Shown: positions 50,101-60,300, numbered from the stretch's first letter. The stretch is DNA of 64,000 nucleotides from Morchella semilibera (GCA_009192285.1 WBVU01000008.1:1870370-1934369); one strand, 5' to 3'. Notes: generated from the letters alone by a model not told the origin. Numbers and translations: made by a program.

Positions 50101-50730
50101 GAAATTAGGGCGGCCGATGAGGGGGAAATGAGAAGACAAATTGCAAGAAAAGAGGAGGTAAACGAAGTTATTATGTATAGCGACGGGAGTAGAAGTCAAG
50201 AGGGGGAAACGGCGGCAGGTGTTTGCAGACTAGGGGAAAATGGAGAGGTGCTGAAGAAAGTGGGCTACAGACTGGGAAAGCAAATGGAGATTATGGATGC
50301 CGAGATGGTGGCGATAAAGAAAGCAATTGAAATAGGAATGAAGGAGGCCCAAAGAGAACGAAAACAAATTGTTACAGTCAGGGTGGATAGCCAAGAAGCG
50401 ATGAAAAGAATTGAGAAGCGAAAAGCAAGACCGGGGGAGGAAATGGCATACAAAATCAGGTGGCTATGTGATGCGGCGAGAACACAGAAAATGAGAGTTA
50501 GGCTAGAATGGGTAAAAGCGCACGAGGGGGTGCCAGGAAATGCAGAAGCAGATAGATTGGCGAAAGCGGCAGTTGGGAAAGGGCCTGTCGACAAAGATGC
50601 ATTTATATCATTTGCATATTTACAACGAGAATCGAAAGAAATTGTGATTCGGGAATGGGAGGAAGAGTGGAAAAAGAGGAGAAACGAGAGGAAGGCACTG
50701 ATGGGACCCCAACAACGACACGAAATTTGA
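47158..50730 (+). CDS. LINE ORF2 polyprotein (endonuclease, RT, RNase H), C-terminus cut by TGA
   Basis: This frame encodes the enzymes for target-primed reverse transcription. The endonuclease spans about residues 10-240, with IAIQEPYIG (catalytic Glu near 43), VGDFNAKAPLWDS near 159 and GSDHAVCE near 234. The reverse transcriptase spans about 467-770: YKAPGPDEIAFKAI, AYRPISLLNSLGKGLER, MLDISQAFPNT (Asp 602), GIPQGSPASPILFNLF and the catalytic YIDD at 698-701. RNase H spans about 1004-1140: MYSDGSRSQEG (Asp 1009), DAEMVAIKKAIE, VRVDSQEA and WVKAHEGVPGNAEADRLAK. Two possible starts exist, 47158 and 47179; the second lies in ATGCCTTGTAA, overlapping the ORF1 stop. Codon 1191 is TGA, but the same frame stays open to 51093. 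The catalytic motifs upstream of it all look intact. Confidence 0.93.
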   Translation: MKTRQLLMPCKLVIFQHNCNRSTNVMQGLMNSGKEADVIAIQEPYIGKVKGGKKVQGAVELGGKEITVGNGAFDIVYRPGTKEGERSRVMWMVRKGKELKYTVRDDIWADWDASIMDIRRSDGEILRIINVYNQAHKEREGWCMTRFPKEALHQNTILVGDFNAKAPLWDSVSEPIRDKDIMEVIDYGNFTLANEPDRVTWQRGGQSSVLDLSFTTQAIASKTRWKLRADCDTGSDHAVCETIILDARVDTYEATSCRWDYRNADWEKVKKGVEEERKRTDEEWKYAKENEDYELLAELLERVLRKGIEQGVKEVRRCPQSKRWFDEEVKIKRGLMAKKRKWGKKGIPGSEMRSCRLGEWKKERTEYFRLIRRKKKECWDKFVQSSEDGNLWDVWRVASQKKYAKTPVLVTDAGEVNVTFEEKEKVFLKELFPPAPLDPPVVEGENVNATRIRISNEQAYNAIARQGSYKAPGPDEIAFKAIKETWEVIGERVTEVYQMCLDAGYHPRKWRKAIGAIIPKAGKSDYTKPKAYRPISLLNSLGKGLERVVTDHLAEFGEKGGLDINQWGGRKFRSAEDCVGYTLDWMGKRREKGEKVMLVMLDISQAFPNTSKVRLTNTLRKGGANERLVGWVTSFLSERKITLRFDNEKGTEREVETGIPQGSPASPILFNLFIAPMIKEVNCFIEEEFEGKAITPTYIDDFTIAVAGKDWDQAIARAERIIGKAYEWADRNCVQFDEKKMEWIRLYSEEGGEIESLELPNGVMKQELEVVKWLGIWIDQKCTFKRHVREKTARAARAAQSVIRLSRGSQGIGVGNGRQMYIACSRQIAEYGGKVWWKGQKGLAAEIDKVNISAMRKIGGHFRTAPTAAIEVENDLIPTAQRFDHKQRMLAIRALQRHPNHPTHTMAKREIESRVQKEDEWLTRKGARVIKSGKKRGMSGAVEGVERLVGDERKWSKIENWKKLYKNEARWEKRIRKEIQIEIRAADEGEMRRQIARKEEVNEVIMYSDGSRSQEGETAAGVCRLGENGEVLKKVGYRLGKQMEIMDAEMVAIKKAIEIGMKEAQRERKQIVTVRVDSQEAMKRIEKRKARPGEEMAYKIRWLCDAARTQKMRVRLEWVKAHEGVPGNAEADRLAKAAVGKGPVDKDAFISFAYLQRESKEIVIREWEEEWKKRRNERKALMGPQQRHEI

Positions 50731-51093
50731 TTCAAAGCCACTGATAGAGCGAACCGAGTTCTGATTTCAAGACTACGCACCGGACATATAAAATGTAATG
50801 CATATATGCACCGAATCGGCAAAAGACAATCGGCTGCATGTGAATGCGGTGCAGAGAAACAAGATGTCGAACATATTCTCACAGCATGCCCCTATACGGA
50901 TTCGAGCCGACGTCAAGAAAAGGAATTGACAACAATAAGAGCATTGCTATGGACAAAACAAGGGATAGAAAAGGCAAGCAGTATATGGAAACAATGGAGA
51001 GAATATTGGGCGGAAAAAGGAGAGCGAAGCGAGGAGGAAGTGGCGGAAGAAAACGAGTTGAGACAGGGTTGGGGGGATTTGGAGAAAGAGTAA
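50731..51093 (+). pseudogene. ORF2 C-terminal zinc domain separated by a nonsense codon
   Basis: This is the in-frame continuation of ORF2 after the TGA at 50728-50730. It reads FKATDRANRVLISRLRTGH, then NAYMHRIGK and CECGAEKQDVEHILTACP, the C-terminal CxC..HxxxxC zinc-binding segment typical of Tad- and I-type LINEs. An acidic tail ends DLEKE at a TAA. The missing residue before FKATD may originally have been Arg (CGA to TGA is one transition), which is inference. Without read-through this domain is lost from the protein. Confidence 0.85.
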
Positions 51094-51197
51094 ACTGAGG
51101 TTTAAATTGGAATGATTGTTTGTTTCCTTTGTGTTTTCTTTGTTGAGTCTGGCGGCGGAAGGAGGGAGGTTCTGGGGATAAAATGGTGCGATATCGT

Positions 51198-51243
51198 CAT
51201 AGCCTTATAGGCTGGATACGATTACTGATGTAAACAAAAAAAA
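51198..51243 (+). repeat. LINE 3'-end hairpin and A-tail
   Basis: CATAGCCTTATAGGCTGG forms a short hairpin (AGCCT/AGGCT), followed by ATACGATTACTGATGTAAAC and eight A that abut the target-site duplication. Structured 3' ends of this kind are recognition sites for LINE reverse transcriptases. The same motif recurs at four other places in this window. Confidence 0.7.
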
Positions 51244-51259
51244 TCTACTCACGGTGGAA
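51244..51259 (+). repeat. Right target-site duplication of the LINE
   Basis: Identical 16-bp partner of 44331-44346, lying immediately after the terminal A-run of the LINE. Confidence 0.93.
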
Positions 51260-51611
51260 TGTTATAGCACAGTCCATATGGTAGGGGCAAAAAAAAAAAA
51301 ATATCACATGCCTTTTTGGAATCCCTGTCAAGCAACCAAACCTAACCCTAACCCTATCCTACGAAATGTCGTGAGCATAGAGTACATGGCCATTTCCGAG
51401 AAACCCAGCGCCGGTAGGCACATATATACTTATTAATATAATTAGAATGCCGGGTTGAACCCGTCTGATCCATACTAGTAATATATACGCATATGTAGTT
51501 ATTCGGAAATTTCAGTCTCAGGAAATTCCAGTCTCAGGAAAAAAACGCCCCAGCAGCGCGGCCAGCGTAGCTATCAATACTTATAGTCTACATTGATAAC
51601 AGTCTTATTAT
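51260..51611. other. Spacer with telomere-like repeat
   Basis: This was the original 3' flank of the SHR3 locus before the LINE insertion. It contains CCTAACCCTAACCCTATCC at 51341-51359, a short telomere-type repeat, and a poly(A) at 51289-51301. No gene was recognised. Confidence 0.5.
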
Positions 51612-51685
51612 GGTTTCGTGGTGTAGTTGGTTATCACACAAGTCTAACACACTTGTGGCCCCCGGTTTGAGCCCGGGCGAAATCA
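51612..51685 (+). tRNA. tRNA-Val (anticodon AAC)
   Basis: The acceptor stem GGTTTCG/CGAAATC (one G-U) carries discriminator A. The anticodon arm CAAGT-CTAACAC-ACTTG gives anticodon AAC. The T-arm is CCCGG-TTTGAGC-CCGGG. No intron; 74 nt. Confidence 0.93.
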
Positions 51686-52522
51686 TAACCTTGGGTTCCA
51701 GAGTTGATGGGTATCTTTTTGTTTCATCAGGGGCTTTGCGCAAGAGACTTCAGAGCTTGTGTGGTAGACTATGAAATGATTGAGTTCCTGAGTTACCCTA
51801 CACGCACAACTCATCCATGCCACAGATACTGACGTCTTTTTATGCTTCACGATTGTTGCGACCAGTCAGCTGCAGGGCTGCTCTAGATTGTGGGCAAGAT
51901 ATGGGGTGCACTTACAGGCTGCATAAATAAGCATAAAAACGAGGGTTTGCTCTCTAGAGTAGCATACTCTACTTGCTCCCTTGCGTCTGGCAATGCGCCG
52001 AGCTAGATGCCTGCACCAACTTGTCTTGATGCAGCCTTTATCTGGTACATCCGCGGATCCGCTTAAGATACCGTATGCCTGGTATCCGACACCCAGAAAA
52101 GCCGTAGTGATGATAGATTACATATACTTCAGTCTTCGACGCACCCACACAATTAAAATACCACATACCTGGACGGGCCCCAGAGAGAGGGCCCACGGGA
52201 AATCAGGCAGCCACATCTGGGCGTGGAATTCCAGGTGGGGTTATAATATCCAATGTTCTAATGATAAAGACCCGTTCACCCTAGCCGTCATGGCAATGCA
52301 CGCAGATTAGAACCAACATATTGTGGCCCTGCAATGTGCCACAATGAGATGGGTTGCACACATAACATCGAATACAAGGCTGCTGGGCAACCGCTTCAGG
52401 AGATATCGAACAAAGGCGTAGAACAAAGGCGACAAATTCAGGGTTAGGGTTGATAAATCGACAAACCCAATGTATAAAGAAGAGACCTACCTTCGTTGGA
52501 TCTTGTGGGGTCAGAAAGTAAA
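51686..52522. other. Spacer upstream of the SET gene
   Basis: No gene was recognised. An open frame at 51981-52310 has no family resemblance. AGGGTTAGGGTTG at about 52440-52452 is a second short telomere-like patch, about 75 bp upstream of the SET gene start. Confidence 0.45.
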
Positions 52523-54212
52523 ATGGCGACAGCAAGTAGATTTGGAGTATCAACAACACTTCCGGATTCTCATGGCCCTCATGGGGCGAAGAAAAAACTA
52601 AACCGGTCAAAACGCATCGCGAAAAGGACGAATGAAACGCCGATGGAGTATTTGAAAATCATGGAGGATATCTATAGGGATCTACACAATCATTTAAGGC
52701 TGCCAAGTATCCACGACGAAGAATCTGCTGCTGAAGTGGCTACACATAGGAAAAGGATGAAGGATCTGGTGGAAAAGGAGCATCTCCGCCCGAATTCAAA
52801 AATGAGTATAATGACAGAGGGTCTGCTTTCTACCTTCACTAGGGCGGCCAATGCACAGGCACTTATTACACTTCGTAAGTTGACTATACATCCTCTTTTG
52901 ATTAAGCTACTCTCTTAGCTGTCAAATGTTCTGACGCGCTAGTCATTGATGCATACAGGGGCCGCACGTTGGATATCATATCAAGATGAGGACTTGAACC
53001 TCGAATATACCTCACTAGCTCCAGACCATACCATGGCTCTCCTCTTTAGCTGCCTGGGTCCAAGTCCTCACCAGGTTGCCTCCAATTTAGTCGTACAATG
53101 GCAGCGATACTACGAGGTAGCCCATACGTTTGGATGGCGCTATCTTTCTGTTCTGGCGTTTTCGGCCACTTTCAGGCAATTTGCTTTAGAAGCCACAGAG
53201 CAAAGATGGGTTGAGTGGCTCAATTACGCCGACGATGCACGTTTGAGTATTGAGGTTTTCGGCGCATTCTACTGCCCTGAATGGAGCATTATTTTGCGGC
53301 GGGCATTGGGGGGGACCGACATGAAACGGTTTATGGCAGATGGGGAAACAATGGAATATGATGAGCATCATCATTTGTGGGGTTTTACGATTGAAGGTGA
53401 CAAGGTTATAAAAGCAGAGCGGATAGTAAGTTATGAGGCTATCGAGAAGGCTATACTCCGCACGGGTCTAAGATACCGATTTGGCCACGATCCGAGAAAT
53501 ATAAAGTTAGGGAAGGACGCAAGACTCTGTGTAGTCTGCGGGCAAAAAATTTGCGATTGTCCAACGCGCGTGTGGGCACCGTGTTTGGTGGAGATCATTC
53601 GAGCCGGGGAGAAAGGATTTGGTGTTAGAGCATTGCAGGTAGGCAATACAATTCTTTTATGCCCTCTTTATAATTAAACATAACCAAGTAAGGATAATCA
53701 TACGGATAATGGGTAACTAATACGAGTATACACACAGACCATTGAGGCAAAACAAGTAGTCGGGGAGTATGTAGGCGAACTTGTCAAGGCAGGGAATTCC
53801 CTTTATCCACATGATAATTATATGCTCAGAGGACAAGCTGGTAGTGATTGTCCTAACAAAGAGAAAGATTTTTATATCACATCCAAGAAGAAAGGTAAGG
53901 CGCCCCGCCCATTCGATTGAGGCAGATAAACTTCTTTGCATAAATTTATTCTCCGAGGAATATTGATGAACGTGCTCTATCTCAGGGAATTGGACAAGGT
54001 TCGTCAACCACGGGTGCCGTGAGGCCGCGAACTGCGGGATCGACCACCACAACTTGAGAGGGAAGTCATACGCTGTGTATGTTTCACGGAAAAGGATTGA
54101 AATGTACGAGGAGCTCTCAGTAGACTACGGGCCAAGTTACTGGAGGGGTTCGGCCTTTCCATGTTTGTGCAGTGCGAAGACCCACTACACGGATGGCATT
54201 AAATTCGAGTGA
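52523..54212 (+). CDS. SET-domain protein, putative lysine methyltransferase
   Basis: Probably transfers methyl groups from S-adenosylmethionine to lysines in histones or other proteins. Exons are 52523-52874, 52959-53638, 53738-53894 and 53986-54212, giving 471 residues in phase. The start is the first ATG in frame. A basic N-terminus (KKKLNRSKRIAKR) precedes an uncharacterised helical region. A cysteine cluster (LCVVCGQKICDC) leads into the SET domain: GEKGFGVRALQ, then VVGEYVGELV, FYITSKKKG, the cofactor motif NWTRFVNHGC and RIEMYEELSVDYG. The tail PCLCSAKTHYT resembles a reduced post-SET segment. The usual NHSC is NHGC here and the usual GEEL is YEEL, so specificity and activity need testing. 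Exact subfamily unknown; overall form is closest to stand-alone fungal SET proteins with an H3K9-type SET layout. Confidence 0.8.
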
Positions 54213-55493
54213 AGAATTTATTACTACGCACTATATAGCTCCTAGTTGTAACTTGTCGCTCATAAAGAGAGGGATTTAATTTATTGATATATCTATCTAT
54301 GCCTTGCATATAACTAAACCGCATCTCTTAAGTTCAAAACCAACAATGTATTATTAATCCGTTCCCTAGCCCATTGGAGAACCCTCGATCCAGGTGAAGC
54401 TTAGATTGAGGACATCTCGTCATAGCCAATAGGCTGCATACGAGTAATGAATCAAACAAAATCCCCCACCCAATAGAACTCCTTACCAGTTGGACTTCCT
54501 ACTTAATTAACCCCATAGAGAAAGGAAGGAAAGAAAAAAGAAGCCAAAAATTCACATTCTGCCTCTTCGGTAGAATATTGTGGGGGTTTAGCCGAGACTT
54601 GGATAAATAGAGTCGCCTGAGGTTCCTCAGTGCAAGGGGTAAGCGCAGCGTCTGGAACATCAAAGCGGTGAATGAGGAACAAGTTCGATACAAATGGCAT
54701 TTGATTGACATCCCATGAGTAAAGCGGGGAAAGAAAGCTGCAATATGTGGGGTTAGAGTTAACCTCGCCTCATCCGATATCAGATTGTGTGGAGGCGTGG
54801 GGTTTATAATTTATAGCTTGTGGGGTACATACACAAAGATATACGTGAGATAGTGAAAGAGGTTAGCTTTGTTGATATAGGAACTCGCCTTTAAGTTAAT
54901 ATATGTAGAAGAGCGGCTAGGTTATACAACATTTATATATTGATGTTAGATAAGTACATGTAGCTATCGTAGCCATAGCTATAGGAATACTTCATATTAC
55001 GGTCACTGCAAGTATCACACCAGGGGCAGGATGAATTTGACAGGTCCATTCTGTCTCTCGCCACTGTAGCCGGGGACCAGTATCGATGGCACAAGGAAAG
55101 ATAAGTACCCCAATCCGCCAAGCAGCGGAGAGTTAGTGAGTGTGACCTTTTTTGAATTTCAAGGCAGGGGAATGGTCAGTGTACATATGAGACCACCAAT
55201 GGTAAACGGGCCGGAAATTTTGCCACAGATCGATATAATCCTCATCACATCGTGACTTCAGCCGCGAAAGAATTTGTATTCTGCATGATATGACCGAGAG
55301 TCCAAGTTAGGGCATAAGATGTCAAGAAACATGGTCTCAGGATACCATGCCCTAATGCGCCGGGTGACGGTTTAAAAGTAGTACTTAAAGGCTTTCTATC
55401 CCCATCGCCTCAGCCTGGTCAGACACAGAGCGGCTCTAAAGCTTATCTCCTCACTCTCCCTATTCCTAGTCAACCTATCTTCCAGTTTTCAAG
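54213..55493. other. Spacer between SET gene and transporter
   Basis: No gene was recognised. It contains a LINE-type 3'-tail fragment at 54421-54461, some 210 bp after the SET stop codon. The last 100 bp are pyrimidine-rich, as in a fungal promoter. Confidence 0.45.
54421..54461 (+). repeat. Retroposon 3'-tail fragment, plus strand
   Basis: CATAGCCAATAGGCTGCATACG is followed by AGTAATGAATCAAACAAAA. It matches the LINE 3' terminus in hairpin stem, spacing and A-rich end, including the preceding TCGT. Sequence further upstream does not match the LINE, so this is a different element sharing the tail, or a heavily truncated copy. Confidence 0.6.
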
Positions 55494-57378
55494 ATGGGAG
55501 CCGGCGGCGCAATTGCACCCACCTCCAATGTTCTCGGAGGCCACTCTTTCCCACTGGTAACCTGGTACAAAGACCCAGGTCTACGCAAGCTTTACGCGTT
55601 ACTTGCCACTGTTATTATGGTCTCTGCTACAAATGGTTTCGATGGGAGTATGATGAATGGACTGCAAACGGTTGATAACTGGCGGGAGTGTATGTCGTAC
55701 TGAATCTCTCGTTGGTTGGTTGCTTGGTAGGTTACATATTTGTACTAATGGAGCTAGATAATAGATTTCAATCCAACCCCAGCTACGAGAGGGCTTCTCA
55801 ATGCAATCATGTCTGTGGGGTCTATGTGTGCAATTCCCATTTCACCGTGGCTAGCGGATTGGAGAGGCAGGAGAATTGCTATTATCATTGGAATATTTAT
55901 TATGTTTATCGGTGTGGCACTCCAGTCCGCGAGTGTAGCGCTGGGGATGTTCATTTTCGCCAGGTTTTTTGGTAAGCTCCTCTTCTGTTTGTTTGAATAT
56001 CTCAGGAGCTAAGGGCTTGTGCTTCTAGATTGGTTTTGGAGTTTCACTTGCACATGGTGCTGCTCCTCTTTTGGTAACCGAGCTTGCTCATATGCAACAC
56101 CGTGCTCGTATCACATCACTCTACAATACTACCTGGTACCTTGGTTCGGTGGGTCTCCCAATATTACATCAACCCACTGTCTTAAATTTTCAATAACTAA
56201 ATCTATCAGATTATTGCTGCATGGACCACCTACGGTACCTTCCGCATCGACAACACCTGGTCCTGGCGTATTCCCAGTATTCTTCAAGCCGCCCCCGCCG
56301 CCATAATGCTGACCTGCATCTGGGCGGTCCCCGAATCCCCACGTTGGCTTATTTCGCGGGACCGTCATGACGAAGCCCTTGCGATCCTTGCCCGCTGCCA
56401 CGCAAATGGTAATGTCAGCGACGAGCTCGTTCAGTTCGAGTTCACCGAGATTAAGGAGACTATCGCCCTCGAATCCGAGTTTGCGAAGCGTAACATCTCC
56501 GAATTGTGGTCGACAAAGGGAAACCGCCACAGAATGTTTATTTGTATCGCCGCCGGACTATTCTCGCAGTGGTCTGGTAACTCGTTGGTCTCGTACTATA
56601 TTGGTGATATCTTGAGCCAGGTAGGAATTGAGGATACTGAGACTCAAAACCTGATTAACGGTATCTTAATGATCTGGAATTGGATTGTTGCTGGGTCTAT
56701 GGCATTTGCCGTAGATAAGGCAGGTAGGAGACCACTGTTTTTGTGTTCGACCTTTGGCATGATGGTTACATTTATTGCATGGACAATTGCCTCGAGATAT
56801 GCCGTCGTTGAGAAAAGCCAAGCTGCCGGAAGTGCAGTTGTTGCTATGATTTTTATCTATTACACTTTTTATAATATAGCTTGGTCTGGCCTGTTGATTG
56901 GGTATACCGTCGAAATTCGTAAGTCATATTGTTTATCGTTGATTGAGATAAGGGACTAACATAATACTAGTACCGTATGAGATTCGTGCCAGAGGGATGG
57001 CGGTCATGTTCTTATTTGTTAATCTGGCCCTATTTTTCAACAACTACGTCAACCCTGTAGCCCTTGACTCCATCAATTGGAAGTACTATATCGTATATTG
57101 CTGTTGGCTGGCCGTCGAGCTTATAGTTGTCTACTTTGTAAGCTCCTTCCCCGTCCAACGTATTGTCATGGAAGCCACTAACCTATGAAAAGCTTTTTGT
57201 TGAAACCCGTTACACACCACTTGAGGAGATTGCTAAATATTTTGACGGGGAAGACGCCCGTATTGGTGGAGATGCAGCCCCAGAGCACGCTAAGCACGCT
57301 CTAGGCGCGTTCGAGGAGAAAGGTGCTATTGAAAGAGTTAATAGCTCTTACTCGGAGCGTGAGAAAACGTATACGTAA
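55494..57378 (+). CDS. MFS sugar transporter (lactose permease/hexose transporter type), one-base frame break
   Basis: A 12-helix sugar/H+ symporter of the plasma membrane. Exons are 55494-55689, 55765-55971, 56029-56148, 56210-56918, 56971-57137 and 57193-57378. Motifs include NGFDGSMMNGLQ in helix 1, LADWRGRRIAI in loop 2-3, APLLVTELAHMQHRARITS, PESPRWLISRDR, DKAGRRPLF and the C-terminal FVETRYTPLEEIAKYFDGED. The order fits fungal lactose/glucose permease-like transporters. All exon junctions keep phase except exon 2 to 3. Exon 2 ends in six T followed by G; with five T it would read ARFL-IGFG, the family consensus, and the whole CDS would be 527 residues. The frame break is therefore a T-run length error or a real inactivating insertion. 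Substrate cannot be told from sequence alone. Confidence 0.88.
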
Positions 57379-60300
57379 CTTGTCAGTTACACAAAAATGA
57401 ATTTTGTACCATCACTGCATGGAATTTAATTTTGTTACCATTTAGCTGGTTTGAACCGGGGGGGGGGGGGTCTGATTTGCTTTCTACATACACCGGAACA
57501 AATAAAACAATCAACCCAACTAAATGTGCATAAGTAATTCCAATCGCGCTTTACCAGGATGATGCCAGAGCACGTTACCCACAATCTTACTATAGCAATA
57601 TACTCTACCCGGGTATCTGTGTTGTGCAAGAAATACTTGGACCGGAGCTATGTTGCGTCCAATTATATGAACCATAAGCTATCACTCGAACCAGCTGACA
57701 TATCGACATCTGTCTCAGGTTTCAGTACCCCATCATCCGGCTAGCAACAGCTCACTGTGCATCTGAATCATTAACCCCAGTTTTTCTTCACAGAATCGAG
57801 CTGCTGGTAGGTAGCCACTCGTGAACAACACTGGTAATGGCGCCACCTGTCGTTGTTAATCACTGCCCTGACCCCCACACACACTAGGGTTTGTGATACT
57901 ACATATATCCTTGCGGTGGTCGCAGGAGGAGATGATGATGAACAAGAAGACTTTCCAATGTGTTTCAGATAAAATAGCCCTTATTCTTGCGGCCTTTCAG
58001 GCTCCCATTCGCGAATCACGGCCGGCTAGTCTAGGGGGCACGACTTCAAAGTGCTTCCTTTGATTTATACCGACTGCAGCCTCGAATCTAATGTATTCGG
58101 CCATGTAATTAGATGGTCAGGCAAGTCCAAAATACGGGTCAGTACTCGTCCTCCTGATTGATGGAGGTAGTCAGCCCACTCAGCCCTCACCATGAACACG
58201 TCTCTGGTACTTTTTTTTTCTTTCCCCGGAAGATTTGGGGCTCCAAATACACACATAGAAACGCAATAGATACCCCTCAGCTTGCGAGTAGAATAAGTAA
58301 TATAATGACCGGAGGTTCATTCGGTATATATCTAGCACTGTGCAACAATGAGTGTTGCCGCCGCCCGCAATAATAACTCCTCGGGGTGTTTCAACTCTTT
58401 GATTCCTCCCCTTCCCGCAATCAAGTTTTGTAATCAGCTTCGCAGCATCGATCGGTGTTTTATTCAAGGTTTTTTTTCGGTTAGAATATATGCTATGCGT
58501 CGGCGACCTTTTCATGCAACCTCCCGACAGCCCGTATCGTTCGTCCTCCATAGGTTCCACGGGCTATAATGGTGTGAGTCTCTGGGAACTTGCACATCTT
58601 CACACAAAACCTCGGCAGATACATTTGTGGGAGCATATAACGTTAGCTATAAAAACCTTGATAGGGTCTGATAACTTATTTCGCATGTTATCATCCAAAA
58701 GATGGATTGAATACCCTCCATGGACCAGGTCGCCGTACTCAATAAGATCAAGAACTATCTGTAGTGGTGAAATGTAACTAAAGCGGGTATACCATAAGCC
58801 CATCTGTCAAATACGGGAAATACTAAGAAAGTAATGACTGCTTCCGCCCATCGCATCGATATTGTCCACATTACTCCCAAATGAGCATTACAGTAGTTAC
58901 AGTACATACATACTGCCGAGTTTCGCTTCTTCAATCACTTCTCAGGGTGACACAAGGTACTACCCACCAGCCAATAATCAACAACACTCTATAATCATCT
59001 CGGGAGAAAATTCGACCAAAAAAGGGCCGTACTTATAGTAGCACAGCAAAAACCCGAAGTGAAACAAATGGTTTCGGAAATTCAAAGAAGAATAAGCTTT
59101 CGCTGTTGTCGTGGGCCAGTTGCACCGTATCATCTTCCAGGATCGCCAGCAAAAAAAAGCCAACCACGGGGAGCTGCAGTGCAGCCCTAGGTACCGATAA
59201 GAGTTCAGACGAATCAGAGTCGAAATAACCATCTAGATCTCACCACAACCTCGCTCTTCTCCCTCCCCCCAACGGCGGCACGGGTTTATCTCGATCCCGC
59301 ACCTAGCCTGGCAACATGTTCCCTGCCCTGCAAGTGCTTGTTTGATAACGCACCGGAAGCAGTTGTCCGCCGTACTGTAAGTACTGTTCTCCTTAGGGCA
59401 ATATCGGAACATAAGCGTCCTCTGGCCTTGCCGAAATGTTCGTCCCATCAGTTGGCCTTTATCCTTCTCCGCTCACCGGTTGAGTAACATAACAATTAAT
59501 ACGACTCGGGGTGGCTGTTACCAACAAAGAGTCTGCATGCGATCATAGAATTCTCCCTCCATCATGATGTCTTAAACCGCCATATATACTGCCTTCATAA
59601 ATTTGTTGATCGCTATAATCGCTTCCGTTATTTGGACATCGTTGAATTTTGGGCTAGAGCCTAGATTCCGAGTAAATTAGTATTCATGCCTAAAAACACA
59701 TAATTTGCGTCATTTTCGCTTACCGATGAATAGGACGTACTTTTGATGAGGTTTCGACGAGTTTCCCTCTTGAAGGTTCATTTTCTCTCCCCATGCATGG
59801 TACCGCTGTCTCATTACAATCTTAGGAACAACTTCCAGTTTCTCCACTCCAGGCCTAGCTCGCCGGTCGTCGAGAGAACAGTCATCAGTTGGCCTTTGCC
59901 CTCTCCCCCACTTACACTAGTGATACACCACTCCAGGTGAAACTAGAATATCGGTGAAGTCATGAAATATGCTCTCGAGATCTTCAATCCAGTCAGCTCC
60001 CCGGTATTGTAACACAAGGCAAAGGTGTTTTGACAATCACATGCCGAAATCGGACAGACACGCCCTTCCATGAGTGATTAATTCCGCATTGAAGCTGTAA
60101 TTCAAACGGAACAACCGTTCTGTTGTGAATAGGGTGGATGCTGCAGTATATTTCGTCTCCTCATGGCTGCTGTTCCCGAAAGTAAAACCGATACGAAACA
60201 GACTCCTGGGCAGTTATGAACGCTGATCGTTCTCGGGAGAAGTTTTGAGGGACTTGTTTGATTTTCTCGGAATGAGGGTGACGGTGATTCAATTGATGTA

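Larger units (their letters stand above)
44347..51243 (+). mobile_element. Full-length Tad1-like LINE retrotransposon
   Basis: A 6,897-bp non-LTR retrotransposon in sense orientation with a 560-bp 5' UTR. ORF1 is gag-like with zinc knuckles. ORF2 carries an apurinic-type endonuclease, reverse transcriptase and RNase H, followed by a 150-bp 3' UTR ending in a hairpin and a short A-tail. The order endonuclease-RT-RNase H and the length fit the Tad1 branch of the I superfamily, common in filamentous ascomycetes. Perfect 16-bp duplications at both ends show the copy is complete and the insertion recent. The sense strand is markedly purine-rich, unlike the host genes nearby. The only lesion seen is an in-frame TGA near the end of ORF2. 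There is no heavy C-to-T decay, so RIP has not obviously destroyed it. Confidence 0.93.
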
